A stretch of 64,000 nucleotides of DNA from Spirochaetota bacterium (GTDB lineage Bacteria > Spirochaetota > UBA4802 > JAGODF01). How positions within the stretch are numbered: position 1 is the stretch's first letter; every line of letters begins with the position of its first letter. Positions 53,327 to 61,910 of this stretch are shown here, piece after piece. A program made the translations under genes and the position numbers. The notes under the pieces are model-generated. The model saw only the letters and a program-made list of their open reading frames with translations, made no database searches and was not told where the DNA came from. The stretch spans positions 143,205-207,204 of the forward strand of contig JARKUF010000022.1 in NCBI GenBank assembly GCA_029974015.1, written 5' to 3'.

Positions 53327-53340
53327 ACTGACATGTCAGT
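53327..53340. promoter_or_regulatory. TetR operator copy 1 (SCP2 side)
   Basis: ACTGACATGTCAGT is a perfect palindrome. Together with the three bases after it (CTA) it is identical to the copy at 54161. A -35-like TTGACA (minus strand, 53364-53359) lies just upstream with respect to the SCP2 gene. Confidence 0.75.
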
Positions 53341-53525
53341 CTAATTTGTGACGTAATTTGTCAAGCCTTTTTTATGAAAAATTTTCCGCTAATTGAGAAA
53401 GGACAGCCCGTGGCGGCATGACGATTTCACACTTTTATATCCACGCCTCAAAATATGAATTGACACTTGAGTCTATTTTAGCGATGACTGCACGCGATTT
53501 CTAAAATGCGCCAACATTCCATATC

Positions 53526-54134
53526 ATGAACGCGGAAGAACGGAAAAAGCACATACTTACCTGCGCGAAAAAACTATTTTCGCAGCACGGCTTCTACAAA
53601 ACGCAGATATCCGACATCATAAGCGACGCCGGGATTGCCCGTGGTACGGTGTACCAGTATTTCTCCAACAAAGACGACATCTTCGTGACCCTCGTCGAGG
53701 ATTTTTATCACGACTGGGAAAAGTCGATCACCCTGAAACTCGAAAATCTCAACCTGGACCAGATCTCCCCCAAACAGTATATTTTTCATCGTATAAAAAA
53801 CACCCTGGTGTTCCTCGAAACGGACCGTGACCTCTGCAACATAGTACTCAGAATGGGAATAGGGCTTCATCGTGATTTCGACACACTGATAGAGAAGTTC
53901 GAAAAGAAGATCATCAAGCTGGTGTCCGGGGACCTGGAGCTTGGGATCCGGTACGGAAGCGTGAGAAAAAACATAAACATGGAACTCACGGCGAACCTCC
54001 TTGCGGGGGCGTTATTTCGGCTTTCGTATTTTTACTTTGTCCAGAAGAAGGCGCCCCACCTCGACCTGGACGAAATCACGAAGGAAATTCTGGACATCAT
54101 CATTCCAGGGATTTTTGTTCCTCAAAAAAAATGA
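53526..54134 (+). CDS. TetR-family regulator of the fatty-acid degradation genes
   Basis: The 202-residue protein has the TetR helix-turn-helix at residues 1-50 (ILTCAKKLFSQHGFYKTQISDIISDAGIARGTVYQYFSNKDDIFVTLVEDF). A helical ligand-binding domain follows. It lies between the divergent SCP2 gene and the first acyl-CoA dehydrogenase gene, and identical palindromes stand at both promoters. This is strong evidence that it represses both units and responds to an acyl-CoA or fatty acid. It resembles FadR/PsrA-type TetR proteins in role; I cannot assign a named orthologue. Confidence 0.92.
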   Translation: MNAEERKKHILTCAKKLFSQHGFYKTQISDIISDAGIARGTVYQYFSNKDDIFVTLVEDFYHDWEKSITLKLENLNLDQISPKQYIFHRIKNTLVFLETDRDLCNIVLRMGIGLHRDFDTLIEKFEKKIIKLVSGDLELGIRYGSVRKNINMELTANLLAGALFRLSYFYFVQKKAPHLDLDEITKEILDIIIPGIFVPQKK

Positions 54135-54151
54135 ATTGACAAATTTTTCAC

Positions 54152-54181
54152 TTGACTTGAACTGACATGTCAGTCTATAAA
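54152..54181 (+). promoter_or_regulatory. Promoter of the acyl-CoA dehydrogenase operon
   Basis: TTGACT (54152-54157) and TATAAA (54176-54181) are 18 bp apart. The operator at 54161-54174 lies inside this spacer, so a bound repressor would exclude RNA polymerase. Confidence 0.65.
54161..54174. promoter_or_regulatory. TetR operator copy 2 (acyl-CoA dehydrogenase side)
   Basis: ACTGACATGTCAGT, a second perfect copy of the palindrome at 53327. It fills nearly the whole spacer between the -35 and -10 elements. Confidence 0.75.
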
Positions 54182-54225
54182 TTATGAAACAAGGGGCCCA
54201 CAACCCCGCGCGACACGGAGGAACC

Positions 54226-55311
54226 ATGATATCGTTTACCCCATCGGAAGAGCAGATCGTAATGAAGGAGACCCTGGAGAAATTAGTCCAGAGCCTCATC
54301 AAAGACAATGCCCACGACATGGATGAAAAGCGTGAAATTCCCGGGGAGTTTATCGAAAAATTTCGGGAACTCGGCACGGCGCAATCCCCCATACCCGAGG
54401 AGCATGGAGGATACGGACTCCCCTCCTCGCCTCTTATGAACGCCATCATCCTCGAAGAGCTGGCGGCCGGAGACATGGGCTACGCCATTGCGTCGACCCT
54501 GCCGTCGCTTTTCATTACCGCGTTACTCGACCTTGGAAGCGACGCTCAGAAGGCGAAGTACCTTCCCGCCTTCGCCGCGGGCGAATGCGAAGGCACCCTG
54601 GCGATCAACGAACCCCGTTTCCGTTTCGACGCCATGATGCCCGCGACGACGGCCGAGGCGAAGGGCGGAAGCTTCGTCATCAACGGTACCAAGTGCTATG
54701 TTCCCCTGGCGGGAAAGGCGAAGCATATCCTGGTTGCGGCCCGCTCCGGAAATGAAAACGGCCTTTTTATTGTTGATGCGGGAACGGCCGGCATGGCCGT
54801 AGGTGAGAAGGAAAAAAACCTGGGCCTGAATACTCTGGAAACGAACACCGTCCACTTTACGGAATGCAAAATCCCGGAAGAAAACAAGCTCACAGGCGCG
54901 GATGGATACGACAGGCTGCTGCAGAAGACGCGCGTTGCCATGGCGGCCCTGGGCACCGGAGTGTCACGCGCCTCCTATGAGTACGCCCGCAACTACGCCA
55001 AGGAAAGGGTCCAGTTCGGCGAGCCGATCGCGAGCCGCCAGGCCGTAGCCTTTATGATCGCCGAGATGGCCTACGAGGTGGACGCAATGCGCCTCATGAC
55101 ATGGAAGGCCGCCTCGTCCCTTGAAGCGGGGCGCGACGCCAAAAGAGAAGCGTATCTTGCCAAGCTGTACACCGGCGAAATGGCCATGAAGATCACCGAC
55201 TACGGCGTCCAGGTACTCGGGGGCCACGGCTACATCCGCGAGCACCCGGTGGAGCGTTACTACCGCAACGGCCGCGGCATCTCCTGCCTGGAAGGCCTTG
55301 CGGCGGTGTAA
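54226..55311 (+). CDS. Acyl-CoA dehydrogenase
   Basis: The 361-residue FAD enzyme catalyses the first step of beta-oxidation. FTPSEEQIVMKETLEKLV is the usual helical start. GTLAINEPRFRFD and KAKHILVAARSG mark the middle beta domain, and KERVQFGEPIASRQAVAFMIAEM and VLGGHGYIREHPVERYYRNGRGI the C-terminal bundle. The protein ends in GISCLEGLAAV, so the last residues are the catalytic-Glu-like segment without the usual tail. Compared with typical members (about 380) it is slightly short. GGAGG precedes ATG 54226. It is the first gene after the TetR operator. Confidence 0.92.
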   Translation: MISFTPSEEQIVMKETLEKLVQSLIKDNAHDMDEKREIPGEFIEKFRELGTAQSPIPEEHGGYGLPSSPLMNAIILEELAAGDMGYAIASTLPSLFITALLDLGSDAQKAKYLPAFAAGECEGTLAINEPRFRFDAMMPATTAEAKGGSFVINGTKCYVPLAGKAKHILVAARSGNENGLFIVDAGTAGMAVGEKEKNLGLNTLETNTVHFTECKIPEENKLTGADGYDRLLQKTRVAMAALGTGVSRASYEYARNYAKERVQFGEPIASRQAVAFMIAEMAYEVDAMRLMTWKAASSLEAGRDAKREAYLAKLYTGEMAMKITDYGVQVLGGHGYIREHPVERYYRNGRGISCLEGLAAV

Positions 55312-55388
55312 TAAACTAAAATGAAGGAACGTTCGCTATTTTAAAAGCGCCATTTAAAGCGCCATATGGTACAAATCGGAGGAATACA

Positions 55389-56594
55389 ATGCTAAACCTT
55401 GAAACGCCGGATTATATCGCAAATTTAAGAAACGGCATCAACAACCTGGCGAAGAGCGTCCTGCGCCCCGTCGCCAGAAAGTACGACGAAGAGGAGCACG
55501 CCTACCCCAAAGAGCTCGACATGTTCCGTGGAATGCAAATCCTGGGAAAGCCTAAGAAAAAAAAGAAGGAAGGCGAGGAGAAATCCGCCGCGGACAGCGG
55601 GCCCGCAAAACCCAAAAAAGGAATTAATCTCTCCACTGTGGCGGTCATAGAGGAGATGTGCTGGGGTGACGCCGGACTTTTACTGTCCATACCAAACGCG
55701 GGGCTCGGCAACGCCGCCATTGCAGCCGTGGCCACGGACGAGCAGATGGAGCGATTTGGAAACATGTGGGCCGCCATGGCCATCACCGAACCCGGGTCCG
55801 GGTCCGACTCCGGGTCCATTGGAACCACGGCAATCCTGGAAGGCGATGAGTGGGTCCTCAACGGCGAAAAGATATTCGTCACCTGCGCCGACCGTTGCGA
55901 CTGCGTTGTGGTCTGGGCAACCGTGGACAAGAAGGCCGGAAAATCCGGAATAAAGTCCTTTGTGGTAGAAAAGGACCGGCCCGGATTCAAGCTGGAGCAC
56001 CTGGAGCACAAACTCGGCATCCGGGCATCCGACACCGGGACCTTCGTTCTGGACAACTGCCGCATCCCCAAGAACAACATTCTCGGCAGCGCGGAGGTGA
56101 AACAAGGGACCGAGGGTTTTAAAGGCGTCATGAAGACCTTCGACAATACCAGGCCCATGGTAGCGTCAATGGCAACCGGCATAGCCCGGGCCGCAGTGGA
56201 CTTCATGAGGGAAAAAATTTTGGAAAACGGCATCACCCTCGACTACTCCGCCAACCCTAACAACATATCCGCCATAGAGAAGGAGTTCTATCTCATGGAG
56301 GCCCATCTCGAGGCAATGAGGCTCCTCACCTGGCGCGCAGCCTGGATGGCGGACAACGAGCAGTTCAACAACACCGAAGCCTCCATGTCGAAGGCCAAGG
56401 CGGGAAGATATGGCACCCTCATCACCCAGAAAGCCTGCGAGCTCCTGGGCCCCCTTGGATTCACCAGGGACGAACTTGCCGAGAAGTGGATGAGGGACAG
56501 CAAGATAATGGATATCTTCGAGGGAACAGGACAAATCCAGCACCTCATCGTAGCTCGCAATGTCCTGGAGATGTCAAGCAAGGAGCTTAAATAG
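55389..56594 (+). CDS. Acyl-CoA dehydrogenase with Lys-rich insert
   Basis: The 401-residue enzyme matches the family: WGDAGLLLSIPNAGLGNAAIAAV, MAITEPGSGSDSGSI, WVLNGEKIFVTCADRCD, and the catalytic Glu region MDIFEGTGQIQHLIVARNVL. A basic, low-complexity segment (about 53-79: KPKKKKKEGEEKSAADSGPA and on) interrupts the N-terminal domain after MFRGMQILG. This may be a protein-protein or membrane contact. It is the second dehydrogenase in the row (77 bp after the first), which suggests different chain length ranges or a heteromeric enzyme. GGAGG precedes the ATG. Confidence 0.92.
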   Translation: MLNLETPDYIANLRNGINNLAKSVLRPVARKYDEEEHAYPKELDMFRGMQILGKPKKKKKEGEEKSAADSGPAKPKKGINLSTVAVIEEMCWGDAGLLLSIPNAGLGNAAIAAVATDEQMERFGNMWAAMAITEPGSGSDSGSIGTTAILEGDEWVLNGEKIFVTCADRCDCVVVWATVDKKAGKSGIKSFVVEKDRPGFKLEHLEHKLGIRASDTGTFVLDNCRIPKNNILGSAEVKQGTEGFKGVMKTFDNTRPMVASMATGIARAAVDFMREKILENGITLDYSANPNNISAIEKEFYLMEAHLEAMRLLTWRAAWMADNEQFNNTEASMSKAKAGRYGTLITQKACELLGPLGFTRDELAEKWMRDSKIMDIFEGTGQIQHLIVARNVLEMSSKELK

Positions 56595-56700
56595 CCGCCG
56601 CGGGGGCCGCCGTTTCCCGCCCTCCTGCCGCATTGATTCGTCGTATGTCATGCGGCGCACCGGAGCGTAAGGAAACAAAGTCACGCGACGGGCCGCATAT

Positions 56701-56825
56701 GGGAACCTCAAAAAATAAGTTTTTTAAGTTTCCCAAAAATTGTTACTACTGGCAAATTCAGCAATCAGGTTTTCCCGCCCGCCTTCTGCGGGCGGGAAAA
56801 CCTGATTATTACCTTAGAAGTTGCC
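56701..56825 (-). repeat. Dispersed palindromic repeat, copy E
   Basis: GGGAACCTC end, then TTACTACTGGCAAATTCAGC, then a hairpin of 20-bp arms (56763-56782 with 56788-56807). It has the same orientation as copy A. It lies between two fatty-acid oxidation genes. Confidence 0.8.
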
Positions 56826-56867
56826 ATTAGTACTTTTCAACCATCACTTTTTTACAAGGAGATCATC

Positions 56868-58031
56868 ATGAAATTAGAAGACGTCAAAAAAATCGCGGTG
56901 ATCGGTTCCGGGGCCATGGGGCACGGAATCGCACAGATCTTCGCCCAGGCGGGATATCCGGTATCGATGAAGGACATCAAGCAGGAGTTCCTGGACAACG
57001 CCATGGCGAAAGTAAAGGACAGCCTCAAGTTCGTGGTCGACAAGGGCAAAATGACGCAAGAAGCCATGGACGCGACTTTGAAAAACCTCACCACCACCAC
57101 CGACACCGCCGAGGCCGTCAAGGGGGCCCAGATTGTCATCGAGGCGGTGCCGGAAATCATGGATCTCAAGAAGAAAGTTTTCAAAGAGCTCTCGGACCTC
57201 TCGGCGAAAGACGCCATCCTTGCAACAAACACCTCTACAATGAGCGTGTCCGAAATAGGAAGCGTTGTAAGCGACCCCTCCCGTTTTGTGGGCATGCATT
57301 TCTTCAACCCCGTCAACCGGATGAAGCTCGTGGAAGTGATCTACGGCGATAAGACAAGCGACGCCACCGCCGACCTCCTTTGCGAGGCCTCGGCGAAATG
57401 CGAGAAAATCCCGGTCAAGGTCCTCAAAGACCGCCCCGGCTTCATCGTAAACAGGATCAGCGCCCCGAACCAGGCGCTCCTTTCCGCCATTCTCGACGAA
57501 GGCAAGATGAAACCGGACCAGGTGGACGCCACCATGAAAAAGATGGGCGCCAAGATGGCCCCCTTCGAAACGGCTGACTTTGTGGGAATCGACGTATTCT
57601 GCCATACCCTCGATTACTATGCCCAGACCCTTTCCAAAGACTATACTCCCGGCAAGTATCTCAAGGAGAAGATGGCGAAAAACGAACTCGGCATGAAAAC
57701 CGGCAAGGGAATTTACCAGTGGACGGGTGGCAAGGCCGTTATCGACACGAACGCGGAAGGGGGCGACATTACCCCGATCCACTTCCTGTCCGTGCAGATC
57801 AACGAAGCGGTGCGCGTTTTCAAGGAAGGGATCGCAAAGTCGGTCCAGGACATTGACGATGGCGTGAAATTCGGCATGAACGCCTTCGCGGGACCTTTCA
57901 CCCTGGCTTCGGGCATGCAGCCACAGCAGATAGCCGACGCCCTCAATTTTCTTAAAGAACGCTATAAGCTGGACATCTTCACCCCGGAGACGGAGATCCT
58001 TGACGGTTCCTTCAAGACCATGGGCAGATAA
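56868..58031 (+). CDS. 3-hydroxyacyl-CoA dehydrogenase
   Basis: It oxidises 3-hydroxyacyl-CoA with NAD. The 387-residue protein has the Rossmann motif GSGAMGHGIAQIFAQAG, then VIEAVPEIMDLKKKVFKELS, then the catalytic block VGMHFFNPVNRMKLVEVI (His) and PGFIVNRISAPNQALL. After the standard 3HCDH domain (about 190-285) a second 3HCDH-like domain follows (about 300-380: PIHFLSVQINEAVRVFKEGIAKSVQDIDDGVKFGMN). It is thus longer than the typical 280-residue enzyme and resembles the dehydrogenase part of FadB. AAGGAG precedes the ATG. Confidence 0.93.
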   Translation: MKLEDVKKIAVIGSGAMGHGIAQIFAQAGYPVSMKDIKQEFLDNAMAKVKDSLKFVVDKGKMTQEAMDATLKNLTTTTDTAEAVKGAQIVIEAVPEIMDLKKKVFKELSDLSAKDAILATNTSTMSVSEIGSVVSDPSRFVGMHFFNPVNRMKLVEVIYGDKTSDATADLLCEASAKCEKIPVKVLKDRPGFIVNRISAPNQALLSAILDEGKMKPDQVDATMKKMGAKMAPFETADFVGIDVFCHTLDYYAQTLSKDYTPGKYLKEKMAKNELGMKTGKGIYQWTGGKAVIDTNAEGGDITPIHFLSVQINEAVRVFKEGIAKSVQDIDDGVKFGMNAFAGPFTLASGMQPQQIADALNFLKERYKLDIFTPETEILDGSFKTMGR

Positions 58032-58037
58032 GCGGAC

Positions 58038-58133
58038 GATACCGCGGGTTGCCGCAATGGAAGACGCTGTTGATTATTTCGAGCACCGCCCGGTAATCAA
58101 AAAAAGCGCCGGTCAGCGTCCATCCGCGGTATC
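58038..58133 (+). other. Nested inverted-repeat structure between the dehydrogenase and hydratase genes
   Basis: Three pairs of complementary segments are nested: GATACCGCGG (58038-58047) with CCGCGGTATC (58124-58133), GACGCTG (58063-58069) with CAGCGTC (58114-58120), and TTGATTA (58070-58076) with TAATCAA (58094-58100). The folded transcript would be a stem-loop of about 96 nt just upstream of the hydratase ribosome-binding site. No U-run follows, so it is not a standard terminator. A processing or regulatory structure is possible. Confidence 0.55.
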
Positions 58134-58168
58134 ACTGTAACGAAACACGATCAACAGGAGGTACAGCA

Positions 58169-58939
58169 ATGTCAGATGTGGTATTGTTCGAACAGAAAGG
58201 TGCCGTAGGAATCATCACCATCAACAAGCCGAAGGCGAACCAGTTGAGCCATGAAGTCTTCGAGGGAATGCGCAAACTTCTCGACTCCATCGAGATGAAC
58301 CGCGAAATCAAGGCCGTCGTGATCACGGGCTCCGGCGACAAAATATTCAGCGCCGGCGCGGACCTCTCCAGCGGTTTCGGCGAATTCGGCCCCGTGGATT
58401 TCCTCAAACGCGGGCAGGACGTCTGGAACAAGGTGGAAGACTGCGCAAAGCCGGTCATCGCCGCCCTTAACGGCCATGCCCTGGGAGGTGGGTGTGAGCT
58501 CGCCATCGCCTGCCACTTCCGCTTCTTAAAGAAGGGGGCACGGATTGGCCTGACTGAAACCAATCTGGGCATCATGCCCGGCTACGGCGGCACCCTCAGG
58601 CTTCCCCGCCTCGTGGGACGCTCAAAAGCGCTGGAAATCATGCTCCTCGGACGCCAGGTTGAAGCTGATGAAGCCCTGGCTATCGGCCTCGTCGACCGCC
58701 TTTGCGATGAGGGTAAAGTCCTCGACGAAGCTATCGCATTCGCGGAACAGCTTGCTAAACGGCCTCCCCTGTCGGTGAAGGCCATCCTCAAACTCATGTC
58801 GGCGAGCCCGAGCCTGTCGCCTGACCAGCATTTGAAGGTGGAGCGCGAGGAGCTCGGCAAGCTTTTCACCACTAAGGACATGATGGAAGGAATGACGGCC
58901 TTCGCGCAGAAGCGTGAGCCCGAGTTCAAAGGAGAATAG
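58169..58939 (+). CDS. Enoyl-CoA hydratase/isomerase family protein
   Basis: The 256-residue crotonase-fold enzyme hydrates 2-enoyl-CoA. KIFSAGADL and NGHALGGGCELAIA form the oxyanion hole. Glu130 (LTETNLGIMPGYGGT) and Glu156 (KALEIMLLGRQ) appear equivalent to the two catalytic Glu residues of mammalian enoyl-CoA hydratase, so hydratase rather than only isomerase activity is likely. AGGAGG lies 7 nt before the ATG. It closes the plus-strand oxidation cluster. Confidence 0.93.
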   Translation: MSDVVLFEQKGAVGIITINKPKANQLSHEVFEGMRKLLDSIEMNREIKAVVITGSGDKIFSAGADLSSGFGEFGPVDFLKRGQDVWNKVEDCAKPVIAALNGHALGGGCELAIACHFRFLKKGARIGLTETNLGIMPGYGGTLRLPRLVGRSKALEIMLLGRQVEADEALAIGLVDRLCDEGKVLDEAIAFAEQLAKRPPLSVKAILKLMSASPSLSPDQHLKVEREELGKLFTTKDMMEGMTAFAQKREPEFKGE

Positions 58940-59364
58940 TCCCAAAGGCATTACACCTGTTTTTATCGCTCACAACGCGGACCGGTGCGCCATTCAAGGT
59001 TAAGCCCATCCACCTCCAGCTGCCTGGCGCATCGGTCCTTTTTTTTACTTAAACCTAACATTACGCCCCCTGCCATGGCCCCGGGATTTTCTCTTATGTC
59101 GCACCCATTCCATCCTTCGCCCCCATGTGCGCACTTAAGGGCTTTCTTAAAGTTTACCGCTTTGTTCGTTTCTTCGCTCTGAAGTTTGGTCCCTTCGGGT
59201 TCAGGTCCATGTACATTTTCCATTATACGCTTGATCGTGGAGGAAAATCGGTATATATTGTTTTCCACATACGCCGACCCTGGTCCTTTATTTGGCGGAA
59301 GGAACGGCCGCGAACCTGCTTTCCATCAGAGGGCCAAGATAGACCAAAATCCGAGAGAAAACAA
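58940..59364. other. Intergenic region before the GAF histidine kinase
   Basis: 425 bp without a clear gene. A minus-strand frame (58963-59268) has no ribosome-binding site. No promoter or hairpin stands out. Confidence 0.4.
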
Positions 59365-60669
59365 ATGGCCGACACAACACATGAAGCGCTATCTTTTTTC
59401 GAAATCCACGATATCCGGGATGAAGTTGACTTTTCTCCTGAAGAAAGAAAGATTCTTGGGCGTATAAATGACAGGGTCGCCGGGGGAAAATCCCTCACGG
59501 AGATCCTCGATTACATCTTCATTGAAGCCAACCTCATCATCCCCTGCGACCGGCTGGACATGGCCTTCGTGGAGGACGATGACAGGCGCATGGTGCTTCG
59601 CTACGTGAAGGCGCGATACAAGCCGGTCTATTTGGGCGTCGGATTCGCCTCCGATATCGCGGGGGGCTCCATCCAGAAAGTGTTCCGGTCCGGATACCCC
59701 AGCATCATACACGATATGGAATTCCATGCCCGGAACAATCCCCAGAGCGATTCGGCCCGTCTCCTGGTCAGGGAAAAAATTCGCTCTTCCATGGTATGCC
59801 CTCTAGTGGTGGAGAACCGCCCCGTGGGCATGCTCATGTGCCGTTCCCGGCGTCCAGGAGCATACGGAGAGCACGAGGTGCGCCTTCAGACTGCCTTCGC
59901 GAGGCGGCTTGGCCAGGCGGTGGAGAAAGCTTACCGCATTGAACAGCTCTCCTCGGCCATGCAGTCGTACATGGAGATGTTGAGCTTCGTTAGCCACGAA
60001 GTGAAAAACCCCGTATCGTCCATCATCATGCTGGGCAAAACTCTGGCCTCGGGCTATTTCGGCACGATGGAGGAACGTCAGAGGGAAATAGTGGAGCGGA
60101 TGGTAAAGAGAGCGGAGTACCTCCTGAACCTGACCGGAGAATATCTCAATCTGGCCCACTTCGAGACCGGAAAATTCCACCTCCGCCCCAGGGAAACGGA
60201 TTTCTTCAAAGACGCTGTCAGCCACTCACTGGAAATCATCGCCACGATGGCCGAGGAACGCGGGATGCGCGTCGAGACTATAATCGACCCTGCCCTTCCT
60301 ACCGTGACCTGTGATCCCGAACTCATGAAAATCGTCATGACGAACCTCCTGTCCAATGCCGTGAAATACGGCAACAGGGGGGGGCTCCTGAGGCTCACGA
60401 TCTCCGCCGGGGACCATCGCATGCTGGTCTCGGTGTGGAATGAAGGGCCTGGGTTCCCTGAAAGCGAGAAGATACGCCTTTTTCGACGCTTCTCCAAGCT
60501 CCAGACCCCGGAGCTCATGGAACGCCGGGGCCATGGCGTGGGCCTGTATGTCACGTGGAAGATATTACAGCTCCATGGCGGCAGGATCTGGGCCGATTCA
60601 CGGCACGGAGAATGGGCCGAGTTCGCCTTCGAGATTCCCCTGCGCATGGACCAGTGTCTGCTTTTTTAA
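59365..60669 (+). CDS. Soluble histidine kinase with GAF domain
   Basis: The 434-residue protein has no membrane helix. Residues about 45-185 form a GAF-type sensor (LTEILDYIFIEANLIIPCDRLDMAFV). A HisKA domain follows with the phospho-acceptor His211 in FVSHEVKNPVSS. The ATPase domain has VMTNLLSNAVKYGN (N box), VWNEGPGFPES (G1) and RRGHGVGLYVTWKILQLHGG (G2). ATG 59365 is preceded by GAGAGAAA; an open frame upstream lacks a good start. No response regulator is adjacent, but the hybrid kinase downstream has a receiver domain. Confidence 0.88.
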   Translation: MADTTHEALSFFEIHDIRDEVDFSPEERKILGRINDRVAGGKSLTEILDYIFIEANLIIPCDRLDMAFVEDDDRRMVLRYVKARYKPVYLGVGFASDIAGGSIQKVFRSGYPSIIHDMEFHARNNPQSDSARLLVREKIRSSMVCPLVVENRPVGMLMCRSRRPGAYGEHEVRLQTAFARRLGQAVEKAYRIEQLSSAMQSYMEMLSFVSHEVKNPVSSIIMLGKTLASGYFGTMEERQREIVERMVKRAEYLLNLTGEYLNLAHFETGKFHLRPRETDFFKDAVSHSLEIIATMAEERGMRVETIIDPALPTVTCDPELMKIVMTNLLSNAVKYGNRGGLLRLTISAGDHRMLVSVWNEGPGFPESEKIRLFRRFSKLQTPELMERRGHGVGLYVTWKILQLHGGRIWADSRHGEWAEFAFEIPLRMDQCLLF

Positions 60670-60802
60670 GCGATCTTTCCGAAAGGGCCAATGAGGCCGT
60701 ATTTGCGGAAAACTCCTTTTTATCACTTGACGCATACAAAATTGTGTCACGTAATTTCACCGGAACATACGAGATCAGATTATTCCGTGTAAGAACTAAT
60801 TT

Positions 60803-61894
60803 ATGATGGGTAAATTATTCATCCGAACGTTTCTGTGCACCGTTCTCTTTTACCTCTCCGACGGCAGAGCGTTTCCTGCCCACCTTGCCGGAAACGATGC
60901 CGGCGTGTACGCCGGATACAGAAGGAGCGCAGTTCAGGGATTGTACGACGATTATCTCGGGGCGGGAAATTATTTCTGCACCGGCCTCCTTTTCCCCATA
61001 CCCCTGCTCTATCGCCATCTTTTCGCCGAGGGAGAATTCCTTGCCGGAAGCCATGAAGTCACAGAAAGTCCATCTTCCAGCTTCCAGCAGTACACCCTTC
61101 GCCTCGGCGCCACGGCGGCGTGGCCCCTCTTTAGTCACTTTAATCCATACGCTGGCCTCTTCTTCCAGGAGTCCATGGTGCACCTCGATGCGGCCAAGAT
61201 CAAAGAGGCCGAAACCGCCTTGAAGCCCGGCCTCGGCATAAGGGCCGGGGCCCTGGTGCCTGTTTATTCCATATTTGGCCTACGCCTTGGTGTCGAGTAT
61301 TCCAACATAGCGCTTTCCGTTAAACATCTGAAAGAATTGTCATTTACTGCCGCAGCTACAATACGCATACCCTTTTTCTCAACGGCCCCTTCGGGCGAAG
61401 AAATGGGCACGCATAAAACAGGCAAGCTTTTCTTAAAAGACCATGCCGAGGAGCATTTCCGCCTCGGCTTGGAAATGGTGAAAAAAGGTGATGCTGATAG
61501 CGCCGAAGAGGCCTTTCGGAAAACCTTAACCGTAAAACCGGACCACACCGGAGCAACCAGAATGCTTCAAGAGATATCCTCGGCGAAAGCAGGCCATGCT
61601 AAAGCCAGGACGCTTCTCAAAGCTAAGAATTACTACAATGCGATCCCTCACCTGGAAAAGGCCGCAGCGTTCATCGGTGCCGCCGGAACTGATCTTGCCG
61701 AAACGAGGTCCCTGCTTTCGGGGGAACTGCCCGGCCTAATACGGCGGGGCATCCGCGCCTACGAGGAGCGGAATTACGACAAGTGCATCACACTCATGAA
61801 AAAAGTGCAAATTGTAGACCCGGAGAACGAAACGGCGAAGCTATACCTTCCCCGGGCCCAGAGCAGAAAAAAAGCCATCGATCGGTTGAAATGA
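60803..61894 (+). CDS. Exported beta-rich protein with TPR-like C-terminus
   Basis: The 363-residue protein begins with a signal peptide (LFIRTFLCTVLFYLSDGRAFPA). A beta-rich N-terminal half (GVYAGYRRSAVQ.., YTLRLGATAAWPLFSHFNPYAGLFFQ, IRAGALVPVYSIFGLRLGVEYSNIALS) looks like a small outer-membrane barrel. The C-terminal 150 residues form TPR-like helical pairs (AEEHFRLGLEMVKKGDADSAEEAFRKTLTVKPDH). It precedes the hybrid kinase by 16 bp, so the two are probably co-expressed. The function is unknown; an envelope scaffold or sensor partner is a guess. The start (double ATG) has a weak ribosome-binding site. Confidence 0.7.
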   Translation: MMGKLFIRTFLCTVLFYLSDGRAFPAHLAGNDAGVYAGYRRSAVQGLYDDYLGAGNYFCTGLLFPIPLLYRHLFAEGEFLAGSHEVTESPSSSFQQYTLRLGATAAWPLFSHFNPYAGLFFQESMVHLDAAKIKEAETALKPGLGIRAGALVPVYSIFGLRLGVEYSNIALSVKHLKELSFTAAATIRIPFFSTAPSGEEMGTHKTGKLFLKDHAEEHFRLGLEMVKKGDADSAEEAFRKTLTVKPDHTGATRMLQEISSAKAGHAKARTLLKAKNYYNAIPHLEKAAAFIGAAGTDLAETRSLLSGELPGLIRRGIRAYEERNYDKCITLMKKVQIVDPENETAKLYLPRAQSRKKAIDRLK

Positions 61895-61910
61895 TTCCGG
61901 CGGCCGGGCA

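Noticed and set aside
55352..55373. Direct repeat AAAGCGCCAT before the second dehydrogenase gene
   Set aside because: Two 10-bp copies 12 bp apart are too short to interpret without other genomes.
58963..59268. Minus-strand reading frame of 101 codons
   Set aside because: No ribosome-binding site, no similarity I can name, and no partner gene. It could be real, but the sequence does not support it.
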